64,000 nucleotides of DNA from an uncultured Tenacibaculum sp. (GCF_947495995.1 NZ_CANMAX010000001.1:124001-188000); one strand, 5' to 3'. Numbered from the stretch's first letter, positions 34,825 to 45,578 are shown. Notes: generated from the letters alone by a model not told the origin. Translations and numbers: made by a program.

Positions 34825-35537
34825 AAGAAAACTACATAAAAATACTTGAAAACCCTTCAGAAATTAAGGATTTAGACTACAACAATTTAAAAAACATTGT
34901 AGATAAATACCCTTATTTTCAATCCGCAAGAAGTTTATATCTAAAATCTTTAAAAGATCAGAAAAACTTTCGATATAATAATGAGTTAAAGGTTACAGCC
35001 GCTCATACAGTAGATCGTGCAATATTATTTAACTTCATTACTTCTGATTTATTTAAAGAAACAGAGAAAAAAGATGTTATTCTTGAACAAAAAGACACGA
35101 AAACATCTGCCATTGAAAAACCTGAAAAAGAGCAACTAGAAGAAGAGTTAAACATTGGAACACCACTTTCTTTTACAAAAAATGAAGCTTTTTCATTTAA
35201 TCAATGGTTGCAATTATCTTCTGAAGTTCCTAAAGTAAATACTGAACTTCCTAAAAAGAAAGAAAAGAATTTACAAGATGATATTATAGATCGCTTTATA
35301 GCCAATAATCCTAAAATATCTAAGGTAAATAAAAATGCTTCTGTTCCTAATAAACAAAATGTAGTAAATCAAGAACCTACATTAATGACAGAAACTTTAG
35401 CTAAAATTTATCTAGAACAAAAGAAATATGACAACGCGATAAAGGCTTATGAAATATTAAGTTTGAAATATCCAGAAAAAAGTGGTTTCTTTGCAGACCA
35501 GATTAAAAAAATAAGAATTCTACAAAATATAAAATAA
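34818..35537 (+). CDS. Cytosolic protein with one TPR-like unit
   Basis: 239 residues, no signal. The N-terminus (NLKNIVDKYPYFQSARSLYL) is a conserved helical block seen in this operon in Flavobacteriia. Residues 195-230 form a single TPR (LAKIYLEQKKYDNAIKAYEILSLKYP). The middle is charged and likely disordered. I do not know its function. It sits between lptE and secG, overlapping the first by seven bases and the second by a shared A (TAATG), which suggests a role tied to envelope or export, but only by position. Confidence 0.75.
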   Translation: MVKENYIKILENPSEIKDLDYNNLKNIVDKYPYFQSARSLYLKSLKDQKNFRYNNELKVTAAHTVDRAILFNFITSDLFKETEKKDVILEQKDTKTSAIEKPEKEQLEEELNIGTPLSFTKNEAFSFNQWLQLSSEVPKVNTELPKKKEKNLQDDIIDRFIANNPKISKVNKNASVPNKQNVVNQEPTLMTETLAKIYLEQKKYDNAIKAYEILSLKYPEKSGFFADQIKKIRILQNIK

Positions 35538-35875
35538 TGACAACGTATAATTTACTTTTAATATTAATCTTAATCGTTGCAGTAGCATTAATTCTAATCG
35601 TAATGGTACAAAACCCTAAAGGAGGAGGATTATCTTCGTCTTTCGGTGGAGGCGGTGGAGTGAACATTGGTGGTGTGCAAAACACTAACAATTTCTTAGA
35701 CCGTACTACTTGGACTTTAGCTATCGCAATGTTCGCTTTAATCTTATTATCGAACTTTGCAATTCCTAGAGCAAACAGCGCAAATACACCTGACCTTAAA
35801 GAATCTCTAGATGGTATTGAAACTACAGCTCCGGCTGAAACTACAGCACCAGCAACAAAAGATTCTGTTCAATAA
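35537..35875 (+). CDS. secG: Preprotein translocase subunit SecG
   Basis: 112 residues with two membrane helices: LLLILILIVAVALILIVMVQ (about 5-24) and TWTLAIAMFALILLSNFA (about 55-72), separated by NPKGGGLSSSFGGGGGVNIG, the standard glycine-rich SecG loop. An Ala/Thr/Pro-rich tail follows. SecG assists SecYE in moving exported proteins. It ends the miaB operon and has a strong terminator 20 bases behind. Confidence 0.96.
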   Translation: MTTYNLLLILILIVAVALILIVMVQNPKGGGLSSSFGGGGGVNIGGVQNTNNFLDRTTWTLAIAMFALILLSNFAIPRANSANTPDLKESLDGIETTAPAETTAPATKDSVQ

Positions 35876-35895
35876 GATCAAAAAACATATATTTT

Positions 35896-35928
35896 AAAAT
35901 GCCAACGATGACACGTTGGCATTTTTTT
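35896..35928 (+). terminator. Terminator after secG
   Basis: AAAATGCCAACG (35896-35907) pairs with CGTTGGCATTTT (35914-35925) around ATGACA, then TTT. A perfect 12-bp stem and a T-run on the plus strand. Confidence 0.92.
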
Positions 35929-35983
35929 ATTTGGTTTTTTATTAAAACTATTAGCCTCAGAAAAAATGTCAGTTTTATCTCAA

Positions 35984-35999
35984 TGGCATAATTTCTGAC
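35984..35999 (+). promoter_or_regulatory. Sigma-54-like element upstream of groES
   Basis: TGGCATAATTTCTGAC has GG, ten bases, then GA in the -24/-12 geometry of sigma-54 promoters (TGGCAC-N5-TTGC), with the -12 GC changed to GA. It lies 50 bases before the groES start. A nearly identical TGGCATAATTTTTGG occurs upstream of the MG2/plug pseudogene. An AAAATGTCAG block just upstream could be an activator site. Confidence 0.4.
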
Positions 36000-36048
36000 T
36001 AATTGAAAAGTGAATAAAATTAAGATTAATCAAAATTTTTAAAATAAA

Positions 36049-36324
36049 ATGGGATTAAACATCAAACCTTTAGCAGATAGAGTTCTTGTAGAACCAGCTG
36101 CAGCTGAAACTACTACCGCTTCAGGAATTATCATACCTGATAATGCAAAAGAAAAGCCTCAAAAAGGAACTGTTGTAGCAGTAGGAAATGGTAAAAAAGA
36201 TGAGCCTTTAACTGTAAAAGTTGGAGACACAGTTTTATATGGTAAATTCTCTGGAACTGAACTTAAATTCGAGGGAAAAGATTACTTAATGATGAGAGAG
36301 TCGGATATTTTAGCGATCATCTAA
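36049..36324 (+). CDS. groES: Co-chaperonin GroES
   Basis: 91 residues, the normal length. [20 protein letters not shown] is the start of the fold, the mobile-loop region is [19 protein letters not shown] and the C-terminal strand is [14 protein letters not shown]. It forms the heptameric lid of GroEL. The groEL start is 31 bases downstream. Confidence 0.98.
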   Translation: MGLNIKPLADRVLVEPAAAETTTASGIIIPDNAKEKPQKGTVVAVGNGKKDEPLTVKVGDTVLYGKFSGTELKFEGKDYLMMRESDILAII

Positions 36325-36340
36325 CAATCAACTAACCTAA

Positions 36341-37993
<1,653 letters not shown>

Positions 37994-38017
37994 TCGACAA
38001 TTCGATCATGAAATATT

Positions 38018-38050
38018 AAAAAGCAATCTCAAATGAGGTTGCTTTTTTTT
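38018..38050 (+). terminator. Terminator after groEL
   Basis: AAAAAGCAATCTC (38018-38030) pairs with GAGGTTGCTTTTT (38035-38047), one T-G wobble, around AAAT, followed by TTT. Confidence 0.9.
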
Positions 38051-38109
38051 ATATTTATACTGTAAAAAAAATTGTTATTCTATAAAAGTTTACAACGTAA
38101 AAAATTAAC

Positions 38110-38901
38110 ATGGGCTGGGATATAAGTTATCATCCAATTTCTGAAGAGCAAATTATTGAACGTTACTTCAATGTTCTTGATGATAAAACATTAATTACTG
38201 AATTATCTGCTAAATACAATATAAAAGACTTCTACGCTAAAAAATATGAAGAGCTTATTGATATTGCCTTAGTAACAACTCAAGATGATGTTTTTGACAA
38301 AACTCATGGTTATTATATTGCTGCCACACAAGGCTTCTTTGAAAAGTATTTTTATGTTCGTGGTAGCGCTTTATCATTTCTTGAAGGAAATATATTATCT
38401 AAATACACAAAAAGCTGGCAAGAAATTCTTCCTCAAGAAAAGCTTACTGATGCAGTTCATAATCAAATTATAGAGAATTATTGTTCTGGAAAATTTATTC
38501 CTCCTGAAAACATTGAATTGTTACTAGAAAATTATGACAATGATTTAAAACTACAAGAAGAGATTAACACATTATTTTCTCACGAACGTATTGGTATCTT
38601 TTTTAAAGCGATGTATTATGCATTAGATAAAGGACTCGGACTTTTGGAAGCTACAGAAATAATTGAACCTAATCCAATGGACCTTAATAGTTCTGTTTCT
38701 TATTCTAATCTTTTTAATTGCGATCCACAAGGAGCTTTATTGTATAGAGATGCGGCTATGGAACAACTTTCTAAAATTGAAGAAGAAAAAGATTTAACAC
38801 CTGGAACGATTACTTCTAATACAAACTATGAAGTTAGCAATCATAAAATCGAAGAAAAAGAACCTAAAAAAAGTTTTTGGAAACGGTTATTCAAAAAATA
38901 A
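38110..38901 (+). CDS. Conserved cytosolic protein of unknown function
   Basis: 263 residues, no signal or membrane segment. Opens MGWDISYHPISEEQI and holds a central FFEKYFYVRGSALSFL; the tail KEPKKSFWKRLFKK is basic and is a common ending of soluble proteins in this phylum. I do not recognise a family. It has no close partner: the groEL terminator lies before it and the convergent response-regulator gene starts at the next base after its stop. Confidence 0.7.
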   Translation: MGWDISYHPISEEQIIERYFNVLDDKTLITELSAKYNIKDFYAKKYEELIDIALVTTQDDVFDKTHGYYIAATQGFFEKYFYVRGSALSFLEGNILSKYTKSWQEILPQEKLTDAVHNQIIENYCSGKFIPPENIELLLENYDNDLKLQEEINTLFSHERIGIFFKAMYYALDKGLGLLEATEIIEPNPMDLNSSVSYSNLFNCDPQGALLYRDAAMEQLSKIEEEKDLTPGTITSNTNYEVSNHKIEEKEPKKSFWKRLFKK

Positions 38902-39324
38902 TTAATTCAATACAACTCCCTCTTTTTTAAAATATTTCTCTTCTATATCTTTTAACATCTCCTTTGTTAGAGGTTTGTTTCTAAACTCAGATATTAATTC
39001 ATTTGAAAGTGCTCTTTCTTTATCATTTGCATTTAAAGAAGTTGTTAGCATCACAACTATAATTTGTGCTCTTTTATCTTTTGGTAGCTCTTTGTACTTC
39101 TCTAAGAATTCCCAACCATCTACTTTTGGCATATTAATATCTAAGAAAACAATATCTGGTATTTCATTTTCTCCGGCAGATTCTAAAAACTCTATCGCTT
39201 GTTCACCATCGTATTTGGTTACTATTTTATCGCAATAATTATTGTCTTTAATAATTAATTCATGTATAAAATTTGTAGCCTTATCATCGTCAACAAGTAA
39301 AACTGTATTGATTTTTGCACTCAT
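38902..39324 (-). CDS. Single-domain response regulator (CheY-like, Rcp1 type)
   Basis: 140 residues forming a lone receiver: acidic pair LLVDDDKATNFI (about 9-20), phosphoacceptor in VFLDINMPKVDG (about 59-70), VVMLTTSLNANDK with the conserved Thr, and EFRNKPLTKEML with the conserved Lys. The long loop before the Asp is typical of Rcp1-type regulators paired with bacteriophytochrome or PAS kinases. It has no output domain, so it acts by protein contact. It is 14 bases behind the kinase gene and is surely its partner. Confidence 0.95.
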   Translation of the reverse strand: MSAKINTVLLVDDDKATNFIHELIIKDNNYCDKIVTKYDGEQAIEFLESAGENEIPDIVFLDINMPKVDGWEFLEKYKELPKDKRAQIIVVMLTTSLNANDKERALSNELISEFRNKPLTKEMLKDIEEKYFKKEGVVLN

Positions 39325-39338
39325 TTTATTGCTATTTA

Positions 39339-40664
39339 TTATAAATTAAACTTAACGATTTCCTTTCTTATGGTGAAGTAAAAGTCACTCCCCTCACCCT
39401 CTTCAGATTCAACCCATAGTTTTCCGTCATGCATATCAACTATCTTTTTACAATGTGATAATCCTATTCCGGTTCCTTCATACTCTTCTTTACTATGTAT
39501 TCTTTTAAAGATTGAAAATATTTTTTCTTTATACTTCTCTTTTATTCCTATACCGTTATCACTGACTTTAAACTTCCAATATTCACCTGAACTTTCTGAT
39601 GTTATTTCAATTTTAGGTTGATTCCCTGGATGCTGAAACTTTATGGCATTTGAGATTAAATTTTGAAAAAGTAATCTTAATTCAGATTTATAAGCAGTTA
39701 ATACTGGCAAATTTCCCCAAGTAATAATGGTATTATTTTGAGAAATTGTATGATCAAGATCTTGCTTTACATCATTTAAAATTTCATTACAATCTACTTC
39801 AGATAATTCTCTATTTTGACCAAGTACAGAATATTCCAATAAATCTTTCACAAGGTTTCTCATCCTACTTGTAGCAGACTCTATAAAACCTAACATCATT
39901 TTTCCTTGCTCATCGAAACTTTCTTTATATCGAGTACTAAGCATATCAACCATACTTGATACTGTTCTTAAAGGCTCCTGTAAATCGTGAGAAGCGATAT
40001 AAGTGATTTCATTTAGTTCTTTATTCTTAACCTTTATTTTTTCGAACGCATGATTTAGTTTCTCATTCTTTTCTTCGAGAATTAAACTAGAAGCTTTCAT
40101 TTCTTTTTCAATGGGACGATAGATAAAGTATACCTCAAGAATTAAAATTAATAGTGCTAAAAAGAAGAGTAAATATTCAATCTGAACTATAAAACGTAAT
40201 TTTTTATCTGAATTTTTCTCAAGAATCTTAACAATAGCATCCATTTCTGAAAGAAAACTATTTTGATTCTGTGTAATTGTTTCAAGGTTAAGTTTTGATT
40301 CCCCTAGAAGTTTTGTCTCTTCTTCGATAAACCTAATATACTTATCTAGCTTTTTCAACTCGCTTGTAACCTTAATATCTCCACTAACAACAGTACTTTT
40401 AGTTGAACGAGATATTAAAAGTTGATGTGCGTTTTTCCATTGATCTAACAGTTCAATTAAAAATTCGTCAGATTTGGCTCCTCTATCAATAGCACAAAAC
40501 TCATTAGTGATTCTTTGACTAAGCATTCGTTGTTTCCCTGCAACGTTAATTGTATTTGCATCTGTTTTTTTCTGTTTTAACCAATACTGTATAAAAATTT
40601 GATTGATTCCTAGTACTAATACAGTGATACAAATACCAATTACATATCTTTTATTCATAGCCAA
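39339..40664 (-). CDS. PilJ-type sensor histidine kinase
   Basis: 441 residues. Two membrane helices (about 6-25 and 163-183) bracket a four-helix periplasmic sensor that opens INVAGKQRMLSQRITNEF, the PilJ/NarX-like signature. Then a coiled coil, a HisKA domain with phosphoacceptor His in YIASHDLQEPLRT (about 226), and a HATPase with N box NLISNAIKF, DNGIGIKEKYKE and GTGIGLSHCKKIVDMHDGKL. It should phosphorylate the single-domain regulator downstream. The stimulus is unknown; PilJ-type sensors bind small ligands such as nitrate or pilin-related signals. Confidence 0.93.
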   Translation of the reverse strand: MAMNKRYVIGICITVLVLGINQIFIQYWLKQKKTDANTINVAGKQRMLSQRITNEFCAIDRGAKSDEFLIELLDQWKNAHQLLISRSTKSTVVSGDIKVTSELKKLDKYIRFIEEETKLLGESKLNLETITQNQNSFLSEMDAIVKILEKNSDKKLRFIVQIEYLLFFLALLILILEVYFIYRPIEKEMKASSLILEEKNEKLNHAFEKIKVKNKELNEITYIASHDLQEPLRTVSSMVDMLSTRYKESFDEQGKMMLGFIESATSRMRNLVKDLLEYSVLGQNRELSEVDCNEILNDVKQDLDHTISQNNTIITWGNLPVLTAYKSELRLLFQNLISNAIKFQHPGNQPKIEITSESSGEYWKFKVSDNGIGIKEKYKEKIFSIFKRIHSKEEYEGTGIGLSHCKKIVDMHDGKLWVESEEGEGSDFYFTIRKEIVKFNL

Positions 40665-40735
40665 TTAAGTTACGAAAATAGCTTGAAAAAAGCATTAGCT
40701 TAAATTTAATAAATAACTGATTATCATCAATAAAA

Positions 40736-40763
40736 AAAAACTCAGGAAAAATCCTGAGTTTTT
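40736..40763. terminator. Terminator between the HMA protein gene and the PilJ-type kinase gene
   Basis: AACTCAGGA (40739-40747) pairs with TCCTGAGTT (40752-40760), extended by A/T pairs on both sides, with an A-run before it that is a U-run on the minus strand. It ends the metal-uptake unit seven bases after the HMA stop. Confidence 0.85.
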
Positions 40764-40769
40764 ATATTG

Positions 40770-41135
40770 TTAACCTTTTTTATGGTTTTTGACAACTTCT
40801 TCGTCTCGATACTTACAACAAGCATCTAATTTATCGTAAGCTTCTTTAGGTGCTTTAAAGTCTTTCGTATCATGTCCTACACCTGCAACTTTCTGACAAA
40901 CCGTTTTTTTATCTGTTTTTCTTTCATCTATAATCACCATTAATTGATGCGTATTTAAATCCCAGTTTGCATACTTTACTCCTTTAGTGTTTAATGCAGC
41001 TTTTTCAATACGAACTTTACATTCCATACAAACACCATCTACTTTTAAAGATAATTTTGCATTTCTTTTCTTTTTTTGTGCTTGACCAGCAAATGCTACA
41101 AATACTAGACAAATGATTGTGATAATTTTTTTCAT
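40770..41135 (-). CDS. Secreted heavy-metal-associated (HMA) domain protein
   Basis: 121 residues. Signal peptide ends GQAQ. The HMA fold follows: LSLKVDGVCMECKVRIEKAALNT with the metal-binding CxxC at C36 and C39, then KGVKYANWDLNTHQLMVIID and the C-terminal helix DKKTVCQKVAGVGHDTKDFK. A further KLDACCKYRDEE adds two cysteines. It should bind copper or zinc in the periplasm and pass it to the neighbouring receptor or a transporter. It is the last gene of the unit HYC_CC_PP, TonB receptor, HMA, 19 bases after the receptor stop. Confidence 0.92.
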   Translation of the reverse strand: MKKIITIICLVFVAFAGQAQKKKRNAKLSLKVDGVCMECKVRIEKAALNTKGVKYANWDLNTHQLMVIIDERKTDKKTVCQKVAGVGHDTKDFKAPKEAYDKLDACCKYRDEEVVKNHKKG

Positions 41136-41154
41136 AATTATAATTATGTATTTA

Positions 41155-43398
41155 TTAATTTATTTTAAATCGAAATCCTGTATAAAAAGTGCTTCCAAAT
41201 ATTGGTGCATAGACAATAGTACTGTCAAAATTCGCTCCAAAAGGATCATCACTTCCTAAAATCGGGTTTACTTGTTTTAGATTCGTTATATTTTCTCCAC
41301 CAACATAAACTTCAAACTTATCAGAGAATACTTTTGTAATCTGTGCATTTAACAAACTATAACCGTTAGAATATTCTGGTAATTGTAAGTTTACTGGATT
41401 TGTAGAAGTGTTAGGTAATCGTTGTTTTCCTATAAAATTATATGTTGTATCGAACCTCCATAATCCTCCTCGGTTACTTTTAGCCGTTTCATAAGAAACA
41501 TTCATAAAAAAGCGATGCTGTGGTTGAATTGGTTTTGATAAGTTTCCTGAAATATAATCTGTAGACACATCAAAATATTTATAAGCAGTTCTAAAATTGA
41601 ATTTCTTTAAAGGCGAATAATTTACCTCTACTTGAAAACTATTAGCTATACTTTTTCCATCTAAATTATAGAAAGAGATTTGTTGTGGATTTTCCCAATC
41701 TACAACTACTTGATTCTCAAAATTTGTTTGATAAAAATCGAATGTAATGTCTCCTTTTCTTTCAAATAATCTAAATCCTTGTAAGAAAGACACTCCATAA
41801 TTCCATGCTTTTTCAGGATCTAATCCGTAGATATTTCCTCCTCCATTAATAATATTTATTTGTCGAGAAGAAGCAAATAATTGCTGATTTTCAGCAAAAA
41901 TATTAGCGCTACGTTTTCCACTTCCAATAGAAGCTCTTAAAACACCTCTATTCCATGGCACATACCTTAAATGTAATCTTGGAGTTAAAAATGTTCCTAA
42001 CAAATTATGAGTATCTAAACGTACTCCTGCTGTTAAACTAAAATCCTCACTATTGTCGTAAGCATACTCAAAGAAAACTCCTAATGAATTTTCATCTCTT
42101 GAAAAATCTGTGGTTTCAACCAACTCTTCATAATCATCATAAGTAAAACTAATACCTGTTTTAAATTTATTTCTTGTATCTCCAATTATAGAGTTGAAAA
42201 TAAAGTTGGAATATACACTTTGATGTTTAATATTATAGTCTCTTAATCCGAAATAAGAATCTTGATCGTGATTACTATACGCTAGCTGAAGTCCCATGCT
42301 TTGGAAAGGTAATTCTGGAAAAACATATCCTAATTTTCCTGAAAAGTCAAATCTTTTTGTTTTGATTTCACTTCCCCAAATAGTATTAGAACCTTTATTT
42401 ACATCTGGATCAAAACCTGTTTGTCCAGTTTGTTTTCTGTCATTTAAATATCTAAAATTCAAGAAACTCACCCATCCTTTTTCGCTATCTGTAAATTGCC
42501 AACGATTCATTACATTGATTTGTTCTGCTAAAGGAACATCAATAAAACCATCGTTATTTTTATCAAATTTCTGACTTCTAAGATTTCCATGAACATATAA
42601 ACCCGTTTGCCATTTCTCACTTAATTTCTGATTGAAATGAGTATTTAATTCTAGTCTTCCATTTCGATTTCCATAACCGTTAACAAAAAACTTATCATCT
42701 GAATATGGCTTTACAAGTTCTGCATTTATCTGACCTGAAATACTTTCAAAACCGTTAATAACACTTCCTGCTCCTTTTGTAATCTGAATACTTTCTACCC
42801 AAGTTCCAGGAGTAAATGTAAGTCCGTATACTTGAGAAGCTCCTCTTACCATTGGAATATTCTCCTGCGCTATTAGTAGATAAGGACTATTTAAACCTAA
42901 CATTTGAATTTGTCGAGTTCCTGTTAAAGCATCAGAAAAATTAACATCGATAGACGGATTTGTTTCAAAACTCTCTGCTAAATTACAGCAAGCTGCTTTT
43001 AGTAATTCTTCACTATTTACTGTAAAAACATTTTCTGTAGTAAAGAACGATTTTGATGTTGCTTGTTTTCTTGCAGATACTGATACTTCATCTAAAGTTG
43101 CTTGTTCTGTTAAAAAGTGATGTATCGGTTTTAAAGTTTTAATTTCTATTGTATCTGTTTTATAGCCTACAAAACTCACAACTAGTTTTTTATATTCTTT
43201 TTTATAAGGTATTTCGAACCAACCTTTTTCGTTTGTGGTGGTTCCTACTTTTGTATTTAACCAATGTACATTGGCTCCAAACACTCCCAGGTTATCTTTT
43301 GGATTTGCTTTATCCATAATCATACCTTTGAATGTTTGCTGTGCTACTATTTGTGAACTCATGAATATAAGCGCACAAATGAACATTTTAAATTTCAT
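41155..43398 (-). CDS. TonB-dependent receptor, probable metal uptake
   Basis: 747 residues. Signal peptide 1-19; a CarboxypepD_reg-like domain (about 20-92) beginning TFKGMIMDKANPKDN; a plug (about 95-220) with the unusual cysteine pair KAACCNLAESFETNPSIDV and LGLNSPYLLIAQENIPMVRG; then a 22-strand barrel ending YTGFRFKIN. The AACCNLAESFETN plug start is typical of receptors next to HMA and HYC_CC_PP proteins and fits a metal substrate, copper being the best guess. It lies between those two genes on the minus strand. Confidence 0.9.
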   Translation of the reverse strand: MKFKMFICALIFMSSQIVAQQTFKGMIMDKANPKDNLGVFGANVHWLNTKVGTTTNEKGWFEIPYKKEYKKLVVSFVGYKTDTIEIKTLKPIHHFLTEQATLDEVSVSARKQATSKSFFTTENVFTVNSEELLKAACCNLAESFETNPSIDVNFSDALTGTRQIQMLGLNSPYLLIAQENIPMVRGASQVYGLTFTPGTWVESIQITKGAGSVINGFESISGQINAELVKPYSDDKFFVNGYGNRNGRLELNTHFNQKLSEKWQTGLYVHGNLRSQKFDKNNDGFIDVPLAEQINVMNRWQFTDSEKGWVSFLNFRYLNDRKQTGQTGFDPDVNKGSNTIWGSEIKTKRFDFSGKLGYVFPELPFQSMGLQLAYSNHDQDSYFGLRDYNIKHQSVYSNFIFNSIIGDTRNKFKTGISFTYDDYEELVETTDFSRDENSLGVFFEYAYDNSEDFSLTAGVRLDTHNLLGTFLTPRLHLRYVPWNRGVLRASIGSGKRSANIFAENQQLFASSRQINIINGGGNIYGLDPEKAWNYGVSFLQGFRLFERKGDITFDFYQTNFENQVVVDWENPQQISFYNLDGKSIANSFQVEVNYSPLKKFNFRTAYKYFDVSTDYISGNLSKPIQPQHRFFMNVSYETAKSNRGGLWRFDTTYNFIGKQRLPNTSTNPVNLQLPEYSNGYSLLNAQITKVFSDKFEVYVGGENITNLKQVNPILGSDDPFGANFDSTIVYAPIFGSTFYTGFRFKIN

Positions 43399-43469
43399 GT
43401 TTATTTGTATATAATTTATATTTTACTTCTTTTTTGTTGACATTAAGTCACTGAAAAAAGTATTATAAA

Positions 43470-43886
43470 TCATATGAGATATACTTCGTAAAGTACTTGT
43501 AAATCTAGATTTAGATTTGGAGGTGAATAATATTCGTTTAGATTAACCTGTTCGGCTTCTTCTAAAAACAGGTCATTATATGAAGTAATGAAAGCTACTA
43601 GAAACTGCTGTTTTTCTAAATCGAATTTCTCAGCAGAGTTTTTTAATTCCTCTTGGCCTTCAACTTGTGTTATTTCGTCTTTACAACAATTTTTCTTTTT
43701 GATGATTTGTGGATCATCACAATCTTCTTCTCCTGCTTCATCGCCACAACCTTGATCTCCGCCAAAATAAGAAACACCAACTAAAAACTCACCACAGTAA
43801 TGCTTTTTCACTGTAAATGAAAAAGTTGAAAGAAGCACTAAAAGCGCTAATAATATTGATGATATTTTCGTTATTGAAGATTTCAT
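43470..43886 (-). CDS. HYC_CC_PP family protein
   Basis: 138 residues. Signal-anchor region at the N-terminus, then KKHYCGEFLVGVSYFGGDQG and GEEDCDDPQIIKKKNCCKDE: the His-Tyr-Cys and Cys-Cys that name the family, with a Pro-Pro near the end (YYSPPNLNL). Cysteine-rich exported proteins of this type occur beside HMA proteins and TonB receptors in Bacteroidota, which suggests metal handling. Start ATG at 43886, 24 bases after a good -7 box. Confidence 0.9.
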   Translation of the reverse strand: MKSSITKISSILLALLVLLSTFSFTVKKHYCGEFLVGVSYFGGDQGCGDEAGEEDCDDPQIIKKKNCCKDEITQVEGQEELKNSAEKFDLEKQQFLVAFITSYNDLFLEEAEQVNLNEYYSPPNLNLDLQVLYEVYLI

Positions 43887-43902
43887 TGTTGCTTAACCTA
43901 TA

Positions 43903-43910
43903 CAAAAATA
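43903..43910 (-). promoter_or_regulatory. -7 promoter element for the metal-uptake unit
   Basis: On the minus strand TATTTTTG fits TAnnTTTG, 16 bases before the start at 43886. A GTTCT/AGAAC inverted repeat lies just upstream (43916-43937). Confidence 0.5.
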
Positions 43911-44010
43911 AAAAAGTTCTTCTAAATCTGGTAGAACATTAACATTTCAGTAACAATATGAAGGTGAATTACTTTTTTAAATAGACGAATGGTATTTTAA
44001 GAATGTTGAA

Positions 44011-44988
44011 TTAAATTTTACGTTCAACTACATAATCAATCATCATAAGCAATGATTGTTTGTATTCAGAATCTGGATAACTTTCTAAAATCTTCAATGC
44101 TCTATTCTTGTAATTATGCATCTTATTGATTGTATAATCTATTCCTCCATTTTCTTTTACAAAAGCAATAACTTCTTTAACTCTTTTCTTGTTCTTATTA
44201 TGATTTTTAACGGAATTGATTAACCATTTACGGTCTTTTTCACTACAATTATTTAGCGTATAAATTAAAGGCAAAGTCATTTTTTGCTCTTTGATATCTA
44301 TACCTGTAGGTTTTCCTATTTTTTCGTCACTGTAATCAAAAAGGTCGTCCTTAATTTGAAAAGCAATTCCGATGTATTCTCCAAATTTTCTCATCTGTTG
44401 AACTACATCATTGCTACAACCCACAGACGCAGCTCCGATTCCACAACAAGCAGCAATTAAAGTCGCTGTTTTTTGACGAATAATTTCAAAATATACATCT
44501 TCTGTAATATCTAACTTTCTTGCTTTTTCAATCTGCAGTAACTCTCCTTCACTCATTTCTCTTACTGCAATAGAGATTAACTTTAGCAAATCAAAATCTT
44601 CATTATCGATTGAAAGTAATAATCCTTTAGACAGTAAAAAATCACCTACTAAAACTGCTATTTTATTTTTCCAAAGCGCATTAATAGAAAAGAAACCTCT
44701 TCTAATATTACTATCGTCTACAACATCGTCGTGTACTAAAGTAGCTGTATGAATAAGCTCAACAATAGAAGCTCCTCTGTAAGTTCTTTCATCAAAACCT
44801 CCATTAGACACCATTTTTGCGACTAGAAAAACAAACATTGGACGCATTTGTTTTCCTTTTCTTCTTACGATGTAATAGGTGATTCTGTTTAATAACGGAA
44901 CCTTAGAAAGCATTGAATCTTTGAATTTAGATTCAAACAGTTCCATCTCTTTTGTAATCGGAATTTTTATTTGTTCAACAGGTTTCAT
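44011..44988 (-). CDS. Polyprenyl diphosphate synthase (trans, long chain)
   Basis: About 325 residues from the ATG at 44988; the longer frame to 45012 starts at a TTG and I reject it because the ATG is preceded by AAAGGGGAGG, a rare strong ribosome site here. First Asp-rich motif HDDVVDDSNIRRG and second QIKDDLFDYSDE, with KGKQMRPMFVFL binding isopentenyl diphosphate. The residue pattern before the first motif (SIVELIHTATLVHDD) fits octaprenyl-type chain length. It likely makes the menaquinone side chain. Confidence 0.9.
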   Translation of the reverse strand: MKPVEQIKIPITKEMELFESKFKDSMLSKVPLLNRITYYIVRRKGKQMRPMFVFLVAKMVSNGGFDERTYRGASIVELIHTATLVHDDVVDDSNIRRGFFSINALWKNKIAVLVGDFLLSKGLLLSIDNEDFDLLKLISIAVREMSEGELLQIEKARKLDITEDVYFEIIRQKTATLIAACCGIGAASVGCSNDVVQQMRKFGEYIGIAFQIKDDLFDYSDEKIGKPTGIDIKEQKMTLPLIYTLNNCSEKDRKWLINSVKNHNKNKKRVKEVIAFVKENGGIDYTINKMHNYKNRALKILESYPDSEYKQSLLMMIDYVVERKI

Positions 44989-45037
44989 TAAGCCTCCCCT
45001 TTGTGGGATCAAAAATAAAGAAATAAATTAAGATGCT

Positions 45038-45045
45038 TATCTTTG
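45038..45045 (+). promoter_or_regulatory. -7 promoter element for the 45062 gene
   Basis: TATCTTTG matches TAnnTTTG, 16 bases before the ATG at 45062. It lies in the 73-base divergent spacer with the polyprenyl synthase gene. No clear -33 match. Confidence 0.5.
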
Positions 45046-45061
45046 GTTTTAAACTTAATTT

Positions 45062-45577
45062 ATGAAAAATCTATTTTATTTTCTGTTTGTGTTTTCTTTT
45101 TTGACCTTAAATGCACAAGAGCAAAAAACTAGTTTTCCTGATCTTTTTTTAGGAAAATATAAAGGCGATTTGAAAATTTCATCTCAAAGAGGAGTTCAAA
45201 AAATTCCGATGGAATTTCATCTAACAAAAACAGAAAAAGATTCTACATACAATTATGTAATTATATACAATAAAGCCCCTAGAAATTATCTTTTAAAAGT
45301 AGTTGATAAAGAAAAGGGACTTTATAATATTGATGAAAATAATGGTATTATTTTACCTGCTTCTTTCAATAAAACTACATTACATAGTTTTTTTGAAGTA
45401 CAAGGAAACTTTCTAAGCACTCGTTTAGATTTTTCTGAAAACCAATTAGACTTCGAGATTTTATTTACTAAGCTTGATAATAAAATAAAAACCGGTGGCG
45501 AAGCTAGCGGTGTTCCTGAAGTTTCTGGCTACCCTATAAGTGTTTTTCAAAAAGCAGTTTTAAAGAAATTTGAATAA
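45062..45577 (+). CDS. Exported protein of unknown function
   Basis: 171 residues with a signal peptide ending LNAQEQ. The mature protein is beta-rich: FLGKYKGDLKISSQRGVQKIP, IPMEFHLTKTEKDSTYNYVI and FFEVQGNFLSTRLDF suggest a lipocalin-like or small beta-barrel carrier, with GEASGVPEVSGYPISVFQKA at the end. I do not recognise a family by name. It ends two bases before the convergent MG2/plug gene stop. Confidence 0.7.
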   Translation: MKNLFYFLFVFSFLTLNAQEQKTSFPDLFLGKYKGDLKISSQRGVQKIPMEFHLTKTEKDSTYNYVIIYNKAPRNYLLKVVDKEKGLYNIDENNGIILPASFNKTTLHSFFEVQGNFLSTRLDFSENQLDFEILFTKLDNKIKTGGEASGVPEVSGYPISVFQKAVLKKFE

Positions 45578-45578
45578 T

